Below, one piece after another: positions 35,438 through 43,363 of a stretch of 64,000 nt of DNA. The notes under the pieces are model-generated. The model was given only the letters and a program-made list of their open reading frames with translations. It was not told where the DNA came from and did not search any database. Source of the DNA: an archaeon (GTDB taxonomy: Archaea; Iainarchaeota; Iainarchaeia; Iainarchaeales; CSSED10-239); the NCBI GenBank assembly GCA_023230325.1, contig JALNXN010000003.1:6731-70730 (forward strand), written 5' to 3'. Made by a program: the position numbers and the translations under genes. The number at the start of each line of letters is the position of its first letter. The stretch's first letter is position 1.

Positions 35438-35544
35438 AAGAGGATTATAATCAAGGTATTATAAAAATAAGGTTAAAAAAATATATTAGAAATAAAATTT
35501 AATTAAAGAGTTAAGAAAAGTAGTTATAAGTAAAAAAAGAAAAG

Positions 35545-36054
35545 TTAATTTTTCAAGATAATAATGTTAGTCATTCCTCTTCTTTTTCTTTCAATTAATT
35601 CTTTAAATTCAAGTTTGTCTAAAATTCTACTAATTTTTACTTTTGTAAATCCAGTTTTTAAAATCAGATCAGATTGATAAATTGAACCATTATTTGCAAT
35701 TATTTTTTCTAGAACCTCTTTTTCATCAATTGCAAGTTCTGAAAGTACTTTTGTATAGTTTGTTTTTGGTTGTTTGTTTGTATGCTTCTCTTTTATTTTT
35801 TTAATTTTAACTTTAGTTATTATTTTTTCATTTCTTCCAAACAATATTAGATAAATTCCAAGAACTATTACTCCAATCATAACACCTATACTTATACTTG
35901 TTTGGAAGTTGATTGTGTCCCACATTGTGCACTCAGGACCATGAGAACAAGAATCATTAACGATGTCTGTCATTGCACTATTAAACAAAAAAGTAATCCC
36001 ACCGATAAGTAATGCTATAATTATTATTAAAATTCCTACAAATTTGTTTTTCAT
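35545..36054 (-). CDS. Membrane-bound winged-helix regulator, probable metal sensor
   Basis: 169 residues. Two membrane helices (about 5-25 and 52-72) enclose a short outside loop with CSHGPECTM, where C36, H38, C42 and M44 are possible copper or other soft-metal ligands. The C-terminal half (about 100-169) is a MarR-like winged helix (ASNGSIYQSDLILKTGFTKVKISRILDKLE pattern, wing RKRRGMTNIIIL). It is directly upstream of the copper operon on the same strand, so control of that operon in response to metal outside the cell is a reasonable inference. Confidence 0.75.
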   Translation of the reverse strand: MKNKFVGILIIIIALLIGGITFLFNSAMTDIVNDSCSHGPECTMWDTINFQTSISIGVMIGVIVLGIYLILFGRNEKIITKVKIKKIKEKHTNKQPKTNYTKVLSELAIDEKEVLEKIIANNGSIYQSDLILKTGFTKVKISRILDKLEFKELIERKRRGMTNIIILKN

Positions 36055-36326
36055 AAATATTCTTTGTTACCAAATATTTTAAAACCTTTTTTAATTTGTA
36101 TTTCTCTTAAGAAAATAAGATTAAATCGAAAAGTAAGTTATCATGGCTTAATTAACATTACTTTTTTTGGAAATTATCTAAGACTCATTTATATATAGAT
36201 CCTAAATTCTAATTTTTAATATTAAAAAATTAAATAATTTTAAATATTTTTTTTTAAATATCTTTAAATATCTTTGTGTTACTTATAATTATATTGCTTT
36301 TATAATTTTAATTAGAGAGAAAAAAT

Positions 36327-36989
36327 ATGGTGGAAAGAAACAGATCTTTTTTAGAAAAAATTGCACCTTATTTGTTGTTTGTATTTACTGTTGTTTCTTT
36401 TGTTGTATCTAATTCGGTTTTAGTGCTTATAAGTGTAATTTTTGCAATTGTTGGTTTTATTTTTGTAAACACTTTACAATTATTTAATAAATTTAGGTAT
36501 GTTCATTATTTGGGATTATTTTTTAGTCTTTTGTTATTTGTGAGATTATATTTACTTTTAGATGGTAGTCTTTTTTATAAGATTTCCTTTGCATTTATTA
36601 TTTTAAATTTTGTAATTATATATTTTTTACATTTTTCAAACACTATTGCTAAGAACACAAATAGTTTAGGAATAAAAAAAGAAAACACACATGATAAAAG
36701 ATTTGATTTAGAAACAGATGGTGATGACCTAGATGACCTTGACGATGATCTTAAAGAAAGTAATTTTGGTGATGATGAAGGTGAGGAAAATTTGGGTGGT
36801 GACCACGATGATGAAGATGATTATGATGACGAAGAAGATGATGGTAAAGATGATGATGGTAAAGATGATTTAGATGAAGATGATTTAGATGAAGATGATG
36901 ACTACGATGATGAAGATGATTTAGATGAAGATAAAAATAAAGCTAAAAAAGAAATCGTAAAAAAATCAAAAAGTAAATCCAAAAAATAA
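36327..36989 (+). CDS. Membrane protein with poly-acidic C-terminal tail
   Basis: 220 residues. Four hydrophobic helices lie within 12-115, then a tail of about 80 residues made largely of Asp and Glu (DDEDDYDDEEDD-like runs with repeated DDLDED units) ending in a basic KSKSKSKK. Gene family not recognised. The tail could bind divalent cations or basic proteins. The DNA of the tail is made of GAT/GAA-rich imperfect repeats and is likely to vary in length. Confidence 0.7.
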   Translation: MVERNRSFLEKIAPYLLFVFTVVSFVVSNSVLVLISVIFAIVGFIFVNTLQLFNKFRYVHYLGLFFSLLLFVRLYLLLDGSLFYKISFAFIILNFVIIYFLHFSNTIAKNTNSLGIKKENTHDKRFDLETDGDDLDDLDDDLKESNFGDDEGEENLGGDHDDEDDYDDEEDDGKDDDGKDDLDEDDLDEDDDYDDEDDLDEDKNKAKKEIVKKSKSKSKK

Positions 36990-37085
36990 TAATCTGATAT
37001 TTTTGAAAATATGAAAATTAAAAATTATAAAAAAGCTTTTTAAATTATTCTCATCTTAAATTATCTACAATCTTTAATTTCTATT

Positions 37086-37159
37086 GCTCGAATAGTGTAG
37101 CCCGGTAATCACATCAGACTCTCACTCTGATAACGGGGGTCCGAATCCCCCTTCGAGCA
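37086..37159 (+). tRNA. tRNA-Glu (CUC)
   Basis: The acceptor GCTCGAA/TTCGAGC is perfect. The anticodon stem TCAGA/TCTGA around CTCTCAC gives anticodon CUC. The T-arm is GGGGG-TCCGAAT-CCCCC, so position 55 is C instead of U. The discriminator is A. Confidence 0.93.
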
Positions 37160-37241
37160 CTCTTTTTAAAAGTCCCATAATTCTTTATAAACTCTTTCTT
37201 ACATGTATACTTTACACTTATACATTTTATTTGTGAATCTT

Positions 37242-38789
37242 ATGGTGCCTTATAAAAAAATAAAAGAGAATGTAAAAAAAAATATGCACTTCTCAATAAT
37301 GGATGGTGTCTTTTGGGTTTTAATGAACACCATTGCCATAACTTTTTTAGCTCCATATATTATTGAATTGGGCGCAAATCCTTTACAGGTTGGGTTACTT
37401 AGTTCTTTACCAATCTTTATTTCTGCCTTTACCGTTCTTTTATCTTATAAGATTTTAAAGTATTTTAGATCTAAAAAAGCACCTGTGATATTATCAGTAA
37501 CCATTCAAGCAGCACTATGGATTCCAATTGCCCTAACTCATGTCTTATTTAAAGAAAATCTTGCAATCTGGTTTGCTATAATAATTTACATTTTAATTTA
37601 CACTTGTGGAATAATAATTTATCCAATCTACACTGACTGGTTTAGAAGGTTATTACCAATTAGTATTATGGGTAATTTCTTTGCAAGAAAGCACATTATC
37701 ATAGAGACAATTTCTATATTTGTAATTTTAGGTATTGGTTATTTTTTAGACTTTATAAATTCAAATGAAACATTAATTGGTTTTTCAATAATTTTCCTTT
37801 TCGCAGGAGTTGCAAGATTTATAAGTTCTAGATATTTAAATAAAATTGATGTTACTGAAGACCGTGAGTCAATACTTAGAGAAACTAGTGAAGTAAGAAC
37901 CTCAATTCTAAAAAGATTCAATAATGATGTAATTAATAATAGAATTTTTTTAAATTATTTAATTTTCATAGTACTTTTTTATTTTGGCTTTTACATTGGA
38001 ACCGTATATTGGCCATACTTTTTATTAAAGGTTTTAAATTATAGTTATAGTGGATATATTTGGTGGAAAGTTGCCTTAGTTTCAGGAACCATTCTAAGCT
38101 TAAGTTATTGGGGGTACATTTCTGACAACTATGGAGTAATTAAGATCATTAAGACAACTAGTTTTTTCATGCCATTATTAGTTATAATTCCAGCAATTTT
38201 TTATTATTCTAATTTTATAATTATTTTTTTGAGTTTTTTAAGTGGGGTTGTTTTAGGTGGTTTTAATTTAGCAATTAATAATTATTTATATAAAAATATT
38301 AAAAAAGATGTAATCCACTATACTTCTTATTTTATAATAATCCAATCAACTGCAATATTACTTGGAACCTTGTTTGGTGCCTTAGTAATTAAGTTAGCTC
38401 AAAATCATTTCAATAATGACCTATATGCTTTGTTAGCTGTGTTTATAGTTTCTGGGATTTTTAGATTTATTGCTTACCTTTATAGTAATAATTTAAAAGA
38501 TAAAGATAAAGGTCTTCTTAATCTATATAGAAGTATAGTTTTACAAAAGCCTGTTTACTTTGGTTTAAAAAAAATCACTTACTTTGTTTCTGGTAAAGTG
38601 AAAATTTTAACACCAAAATTTAAAGAAAATTCAATTAAGATTACTGAGTTTAGAAAAAATAAAACAAAAGAATTATTTAATTCAATTAAGAAAGAAAAAA
38701 CAAGTTTGCTAAATCTTAAATCTAAGATTACAAGGGAAGAGAAAAGAATGATTGCAAAGTTTAATAAAAATAAAAAAGATAGATTGTAA
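37242..38789 (+). CDS. MFS-type transporter
   Basis: About 515 residues from ATG 37242, which is preceded by GTGAAT. Roughly eleven to twelve membrane helices in two halves, with the loop between helices 2 and 3 (YKILKYFRSKKAPVIL) and the large charged central loop typical of the major facilitator superfamily. The last 80 residues are a basic Lys-rich helical cytoplasmic tail, which is unusual. Substrate not predictable. An upstream ATG at 37203 is in frame but encodes an atypical start and lacks a ribosome-binding site. Confidence 0.8.
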   Translation: MVPYKKIKENVKKNMHFSIMDGVFWVLMNTIAITFLAPYIIELGANPLQVGLLSSLPIFISAFTVLLSYKILKYFRSKKAPVILSVTIQAALWIPIALTHVLFKENLAIWFAIIIYILIYTCGIIIYPIYTDWFRRLLPISIMGNFFARKHIIIETISIFVILGIGYFLDFINSNETLIGFSIIFLFAGVARFISSRYLNKIDVTEDRESILRETSEVRTSILKRFNNDVINNRIFLNYLIFIVLFYFGFYIGTVYWPYFLLKVLNYSYSGYIWWKVALVSGTILSLSYWGYISDNYGVIKIIKTTSFFMPLLVIIPAIFYYSNFIIIFLSFLSGVVLGGFNLAINNYLYKNIKKDVIHYTSYFIIIQSTAILLGTLFGALVIKLAQNHFNNDLYALLAVFIVSGIFRFIAYLYSNNLKDKDKGLLNLYRSIVLQKPVYFGLKKITYFVSGKVKILTPKFKENSIKITEFRKNKTKELFNSIKKEKTSLLNLKSKITREEKRMIAKFNKNKKDRL

Positions 38790-38911
38790 TTTGGAAAAAA
38801 ATAAAACTTTAAATTAAAAATTGTAAAAAAAGATAATGTTTAAAGTTAAAAAGAAATTTAAAATTAAAAGTTAAAAAGAAGAAGAATTAGAAAAAGGAAT
38901 TAAAAAGAAAA

Positions 38912-41428
38912 CTAATCTGTAAAAACATTAGCTGTCTTTCCACCATCCCAGGTAAGTCTTGGTCTAATCTTAATTAACATAACCTTCTCAGAATTGTCAT
39001 CCACTAATATTGCATACCCTTGTGATTTTGGCATCTGTGCATAAAACTTATCCATTGGCACATTTAAATAACTTGGTCTTATGGTAGCCACAGCATTAAT
39101 GTCATCTTGAGCAGTCATTCTCATAGACAAAAACAAATCACATTGAGAGATTGCCTCAGAGTGAAGTTTGTTAGGTCTCTGTGTTGCAAGAATTAATGAA
39201 AGCCCAGGTTGCCTTCCAACCCTTATCCAGTCTAACAAAACATCTAAGGCCATTGAAGGTCTGTCTTGAGGCATAAACATATGTGCTTCATCAATAACCA
39301 TCCACACAATCGGCATCTCACTTTCTTTTCTTCTTCCAGACAGTAAGTTCATTTCTTCTTCCTTTCTATAAAGCATTCTTTCCTCAAATAATCTTTTTCC
39401 TAAAAGACCAACAATCAACTCCTTGATTGCCTCCATACCAATTGCTTGCTTATATGTTGACACATCGATGACTGTTAAAGTTCCTGCTCTTGCAAACTCT
39501 TTAGTTGTTGTTCCAACCTTTGAAAATAGACCCCAGGACTTTGCAACCTTCATCCTATTTATCAAAGAATTTTTAATATCTTGACTTGTGTCTTCATCTG
39601 TTAAGCAAACCTTAATAATATCATCAATATCAAACAGACTACCAAGCTTTTCTTTAATAATTTCTAAAGTTCTTTGAAGTAAAGCACTTTCAGGGTCTTT
39701 CCAAGTTAATCTAAAAACACCCAACCAATCTTCAAGATCCATTTGAGAGGTTCTTAAGGAAAAAGGTTGATCAAAAGGTATTTTTTTTTCTTTATAAAAT
39801 TCTTGTTTTCCAAAAGGAATCATATTTCTAATCTCAATACCTTCTGGTTTTAGATCCCAACTAGAAAGATAATCTTTACCTTCCTTATTTCCAAACTTCA
39901 TTGTCCAAAAAATTCCAACAGTATCAATTACAATTGTAGAAAGTCTTTCTTTAATTTCAAAAGGCTGTCTTGCCATCTCTTCTATAATAACTGATAACGT
40001 GTAACTGTTGTGTATTATTATATTATTTGCAATAAAATTATAATCTTTAGGCACACTTATATCATAAACTTCAAATTTTCCATTTTTAATTTCAATACTT
40101 TTAATTTCATCCCAAAATATATCTGATTCTGCGATTTTTTTTAAATCTTTATTTTTCTCTTTATTTGCAATTGTCAGTAATTTACTTCTAGATGGTGCAT
40201 AATTAATTGACGATCTGAGTGCTTTTGGAACTTTATAATTAAATTTATCTCCTAATTCTTTCCAACTTTTTGGTTTAAAGGCATTCCATATTTCTTTAGG
40301 GATTGTATCTATATTTGAGTTATTAATTTTTTTAATTTTAATTTGATTATTTCTTTCTTCTTTTTTTCCACAAAATCCAATTTCTTTACAATATTTATTT
40401 ACATCTTGTTCAAATATTTCTAATTCATAATTAGGTCTTACTTTAGTTTTTTTAGTTCTAATTTTTGATAGTATTTCTAATTTCAGTAATAAACTTTGAA
40501 CTTGCTTTATCATTTTATTAGATGAAGATGAGTAGCTTATTCTGCATCTATCTTTTTCAAAAAAGATAGATCCATCACAACTAAATAATCTATTTAAAAA
40601 TAATTGGATTGATTTTTTATTTAATTGAAATATTATTTCTGGAATTTCTTTTTCATGTGCTAATTTGTTATACATTTTAATTTCTTTTAAATATTCTTTT
40701 AATGTATTTTTTGTGTTTTTTTCCTTTTTTTCTTTTTTCCAAATAACTTTATAATTGTATAATCCCATTTTTTTCAAATCAAGTTCATTATTAAATTTTT
40801 CTATTGTGTTTTTAAAATCTAATAATATCTTTTTATCAGAGTTACAAAATAGAATAACTCTATTTGAGAGGTGGCCTTCAGCAAGAAGATACGCAATTAA
40901 TTTTATTTTATCTTCAGATAATGTTTTTTTACCTAAATTGTTTAATTTTCTAGGAGTTGCGATTCTAGATCCAACTTTTAAATTTTGTATATCTACCCAT
41001 CCAGTAATTGTAAGCAGAGGGTGTTCAGGAGTAAGTTCTATTTCTTTTCCACTTCTTAATTTGACTTTCATAATTTTATCTACTGTTCTCTTGAAAAACT
41101 TATTTTTCTTTTTTTTATTAATTTTTAAATTATTATTAATTGAAAGTATTTTGTTATTTGATTTTTCTATATCTTTGATAGGTAATTCTGTTCCATCATC
41201 TAATGCTACAAGTGTGTCTCCAGTTACGCATTTCCCCCCTCCGCGCTTTCCACAAACAATCATAACATGTGATCTAGAGATATCCATTAGCACTTTTTTA
41301 CCAAGAACAGGATCATCCCCACTAGAGACAACAACTTTACCAATATATCCAGTTGCCTTTTCTCCATATTTCTCAAATTGTTTTTGAGTTCTTCCAATTA
41401 CTATATTTTCTGTAAAGTCTAATGTCAT
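38912..41428 (-). CDS. herA: HerA-type DNA translocase/helicase interrupted by an intein
   Basis: 838 codons. After removing the 408-residue intein the host protein is 430 residues: an N-terminal HAS-like barrel start (GYIGKVVVSSGDDPVLGKKVLMD), Walker A GKRGGGK-S, Walker B region IVWMVIDEAHMFMPQD and the later WIRVGRQPGLSLILATQRP segment of HerA/FtsK ATPases. HerA works with NurA in resecting DNA ends; nurA is not seen here. The intein splits Walker A exactly between K66 and the Ser that follows, so splicing is needed for activity. The start overlaps the upstream membrane-protein gene by 4 bp. Confidence 0.95.
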   Translation of the reverse strand: MTLDFTENIVIGRTQKQFEKYGEKATGYIGKVVVSSGDDPVLGKKVLMDISRSHVMIVCGKRGGGKCVTGDTLVALDDGTELPIKDIEKSNNKILSINNNLKINKKKKNKFFKRTVDKIMKVKLRSGKEIELTPEHPLLTITGWVDIQNLKVGSRIATPRKLNNLGKKTLSEDKIKLIAYLLAEGHLSNRVILFCNSDKKILLDFKNTIEKFNNELDLKKMGLYNYKVIWKKEKKEKNTKNTLKEYLKEIKMYNKLAHEKEIPEIIFQLNKKSIQLFLNRLFSCDGSIFFEKDRCRISYSSSSNKMIKQVQSLLLKLEILSKIRTKKTKVRPNYELEIFEQDVNKYCKEIGFCGKKEERNNQIKIKKINNSNIDTIPKEIWNAFKPKSWKELGDKFNYKVPKALRSSINYAPSRSKLLTIANKEKNKDLKKIAESDIFWDEIKSIEIKNGKFEVYDISVPKDYNFIANNIIIHNSYTLSVIIEEMARQPFEIKERLSTIVIDTVGIFWTMKFGNKEGKDYLSSWDLKPEGIEIRNMIPFGKQEFYKEKKIPFDQPFSLRTSQMDLEDWLGVFRLTWKDPESALLQRTLEIIKEKLGSLFDIDDIIKVCLTDEDTSQDIKNSLINRMKVAKSWGLFSKVGTTTKEFARAGTLTVIDVSTYKQAIGMEAIKELIVGLLGKRLFEERMLYRKEEEMNLLSGRRKESEMPIVWMVIDEAHMFMPQDRPSMALDVLLDWIRVGRQPGLSLILATQRPNKLHSEAISQCDLFLSMRMTAQDDINAVATIRPSYLNVPMDKFYAQMPKSQGYAILVDDNSEKVMLIKIRPRLTWDGGKTANVFTD
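40007..41230 (-). mobile_element. Intein with LAGLIDADG-type endonuclease in herA
   Basis: 408 residues from C67 (CVTGDTLVALDDG, block A) to the terminal HN before Ser+1. Block B is LTPEHPLL with the TxxH histidine. Two dodecapeptide-like motifs, LIAYLLAEGHL and LNRLFSCDGSIFF, mark a homing endonuclease domain. Block F is VYDISVPKDYNFIANN and block G IIIHN. All residues needed for class 1 splicing are present. Insertion in the P-loop of an ATPase is a common intein site. Confidence 0.95.
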
Positions 41429-42225
41429 ATGTTCTCAATTTTATTATTTGTAACTTCCTTAACTGTCTTGTAAATTACATATCCAGCTAAGCTAATAAAT
41501 ATTATATAGATTAAGATAATTAAGGCATAAGCAATTGATTTTAAATTAATTAAGAAAATAAACAAAATTCTAATCAAGTAGGTTTGAATGACTGTTCCAA
41601 TAATTAATGAGATGATTGCTATATATAAAAACTTAATATCCTCTTTATTAAAGAATTTAATTTTTATTTTTTTAGTTTTTAAAAATAAATTACTTACAAG
41701 TTTAATAATGTATAAAATTAATTTCAATCCAATTGTTGAAAAGATAATGTATGTTATAAAAAAGAAAATTAATGGAATTAAGGTTACTAGTAACTTAATT
41801 TGCCCAAGAAAAGAAGAGGTTAACAGAATTGTGTGTGAGAACCCAAACTTAACTGCATAGATTAAGTAACTAAAAGGGATAATTGCTAATTGCATAGCAT
41901 TCTGCATGGTGGTGTAGTAGATGTTTTTAAAGTGGAGGGTATTTGCTAGAGTTATTGTGTTAATAAAGCTTGTTGGTTCAATAAACACAGAACCTCTTAA
42001 GATATATAGTAAGGCAACAACTAAACCTATAAAATATGCAAGTCCAAAAGTAGAGGATACAATTTTATAATAATTATCTAGTTTAAGCATATAAAAATAG
42101 TTAAGAAAATAGTTTATAAATACTTTGTTTTTTTTGGAAATGTTTTTAGAGGAAAATAATGAAAGTAGAAAATAATAAAAAAATAAGATTAGCTTTTTTA
42201 TTTTAGAAAATATGTAATTGGTCAT
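41425..42225 (-). CDS. Multi-span membrane protein upstream of herA
   Basis: 266 residues with about six membrane helices from residue 58 on, after a basic N-terminal segment. A short polar segment (NAMQLAIIPFSYLIYAVKFGFSHTILL) faintly recalls SpoIIM-like membrane proteins, but this is not firm. Its stop overlaps the herA start (ATGA), so expression is coupled. Function unknown. Confidence 0.65.
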   Translation of the reverse strand: MTNYIFSKIKKLILFFYYFLLSLFSSKNISKKNKVFINYFLNYFYMLKLDNYYKIVSSTFGLAYFIGLVVALLYILRGSVFIEPTSFINTITLANTLHFKNIYYTTMQNAMQLAIIPFSYLIYAVKFGFSHTILLTSSFLGQIKLLVTLIPLIFFFITYIIFSTIGLKLILYIIKLVSNLFLKTKKIKIKFFNKEDIKFLYIAIISLIIGTVIQTYLIRILFIFLINLKSIAYALIILIYIIFISLAGYVIYKTVKEVTNNKIENI

Positions 42226-42293
42226 TAGTGGTTTAGATAATCTTATAAATGTATTTTCTCATATATTTTTAATATTTATTAAAATAAAGGAGA

Positions 42294-42854
42294 ATGATTA
42301 ATTTATGCCAATTAAAAAACCACTTAAACCAACATTTGCAAAAAAGAGAAGCTTTAGGTATAATAAGGGAACCTGAATTACATAGTAGAAAAAGCAAAAT
42401 GTTATATGGTCAAACCATAAATCCAAAAATACGTAAAATTAAAAAAATTTCTGCAAACAAAATTGAAGATATTAAAATAAAAATACAGAAACTAAAGGAC
42501 AAAAAACCAACACTTGCTTCTGAAGTCCAAAAAATAAAAACGGAAATTTCCAAACTGGAACAGAAATTGATAGGTTTAAGATGGGAAAGGGATATTATGG
42601 TTTTTGATATTAGAAATAATAGAGATCATAACAGGAGATTTAGACAAGAAGACATTCTTTTCAAAAAAATATATTTAATTTTAACCCCTAGCGTTCGTAA
42701 GCAACTATCTTTTTCTAAGTTAAAAAGTAATTTAGATGGACAAAAATTTAAACAAAATTATTTGAAGCTCTTAAAAGAAGGGAAAAAAACTTTTAAAGAC
42801 TTGACCCCAGAAGATGCATACGATATTTTATTTAGATCTTTATATAAAAATTAA
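42294..42854 (+). CDS. Basic coiled-coil protein
   Basis: 186 residues. A basic N-terminal part is followed by a coiled coil (about 58-108) and a C-terminal helical part ending in SLYKN. No membrane segment and no recognised family. The ribosome-binding site AAAGGAGA touches the ATG at 42294; a second ATG at 42304, better spaced but in another frame, encodes only 23 residues (MPIKKPLKPTFAKK...), so either the start is atypical or there is a small overlapping frame. Confidence 0.55.
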   Translation: MINLCQLKNHLNQHLQKREALGIIREPELHSRKSKMLYGQTINPKIRKIKKISANKIEDIKIKIQKLKDKKPTLASEVQKIKTEISKLEQKLIGLRWERDIMVFDIRNNRDHNRRFRQEDILFKKIYLILTPSVRKQLSFSKLKSNLDGQKFKQNYLKLLKEGKKTFKDLTPEDAYDILFRSLYKN

Positions 42855-42922
42855 TCTTAAAATATTATTTTTAAAATAAGATCTAGAAAATAAGAAAAGA
42901 AAATTAAAAGAAGGAAAGGAAT

Positions 42923-43207
42923 TTAAGTTCCTTTAAATTCAGTTTTCTTCATTTTCTTTGGTATTACAAAATAACTTTTTTGTTTACAGATATTACATTC
43001 CGCAAGATACACTGGTTTTTTGTTCTGTTTTTTAACAGTTGCAATCAATTTTGCTTTTCCACCATATCCGCTCTTATGCTTTTCTAAGTTTTTTCTAGTC
43101 CCAATTGACTTTACCCTTGCTTTTCTAGGCTTAAAAACTTTTAATTTTTGTTCACTATGTTTTTTACATTTTTTACAATATGCTTTTATTTCTTTTGGAA
43201 GTTCCAT
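42923..43207 (-). CDS. rpl44e: Ribosomal protein L44e
   Basis: 94 residues of the large ribosomal subunit near the E site. A zinc site is formed by C11-x2-C14 and C71-x2-C74. The middle KARVKSIGTRKN...KSGYGGK matches the archaeal/eukaryotic L44e core. ATG 43207 was chosen because GAGTGA lies at proper spacing; an ATG two codons earlier is too close to it. The usual partner gene rps27e is not adjacent. Confidence 0.9.
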   Translation of the reverse strand: MELPKEIKAYCKKCKKHSEQKLKVFKPRKARVKSIGTRKNLEKHKSGYGGKAKLIATVKKQNKKPVYLAECNICKQKSYFVIPKKMKKTEFKGT

Positions 43208-43363
43208 AATCATTCACTCTCAGTTTTTATATATTAATTTTATAATTTTAAATTTTTTTATTTTTAAAATAATTAGTGTTCACTATAATATATTATATAA
43301 TGAGCAAGCTTTAAAAAGAAATCATTTTATTTGTACATTTAATTTTAATCTTTTAGAGAACAT

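Noticed and set aside
40755..41387. Plus-strand open frame of 210 codons opposite the intein
   Set aside because: Shadow of the intein/HerA frame; hydrophobic composition comes from antisense of Lys-rich codons.
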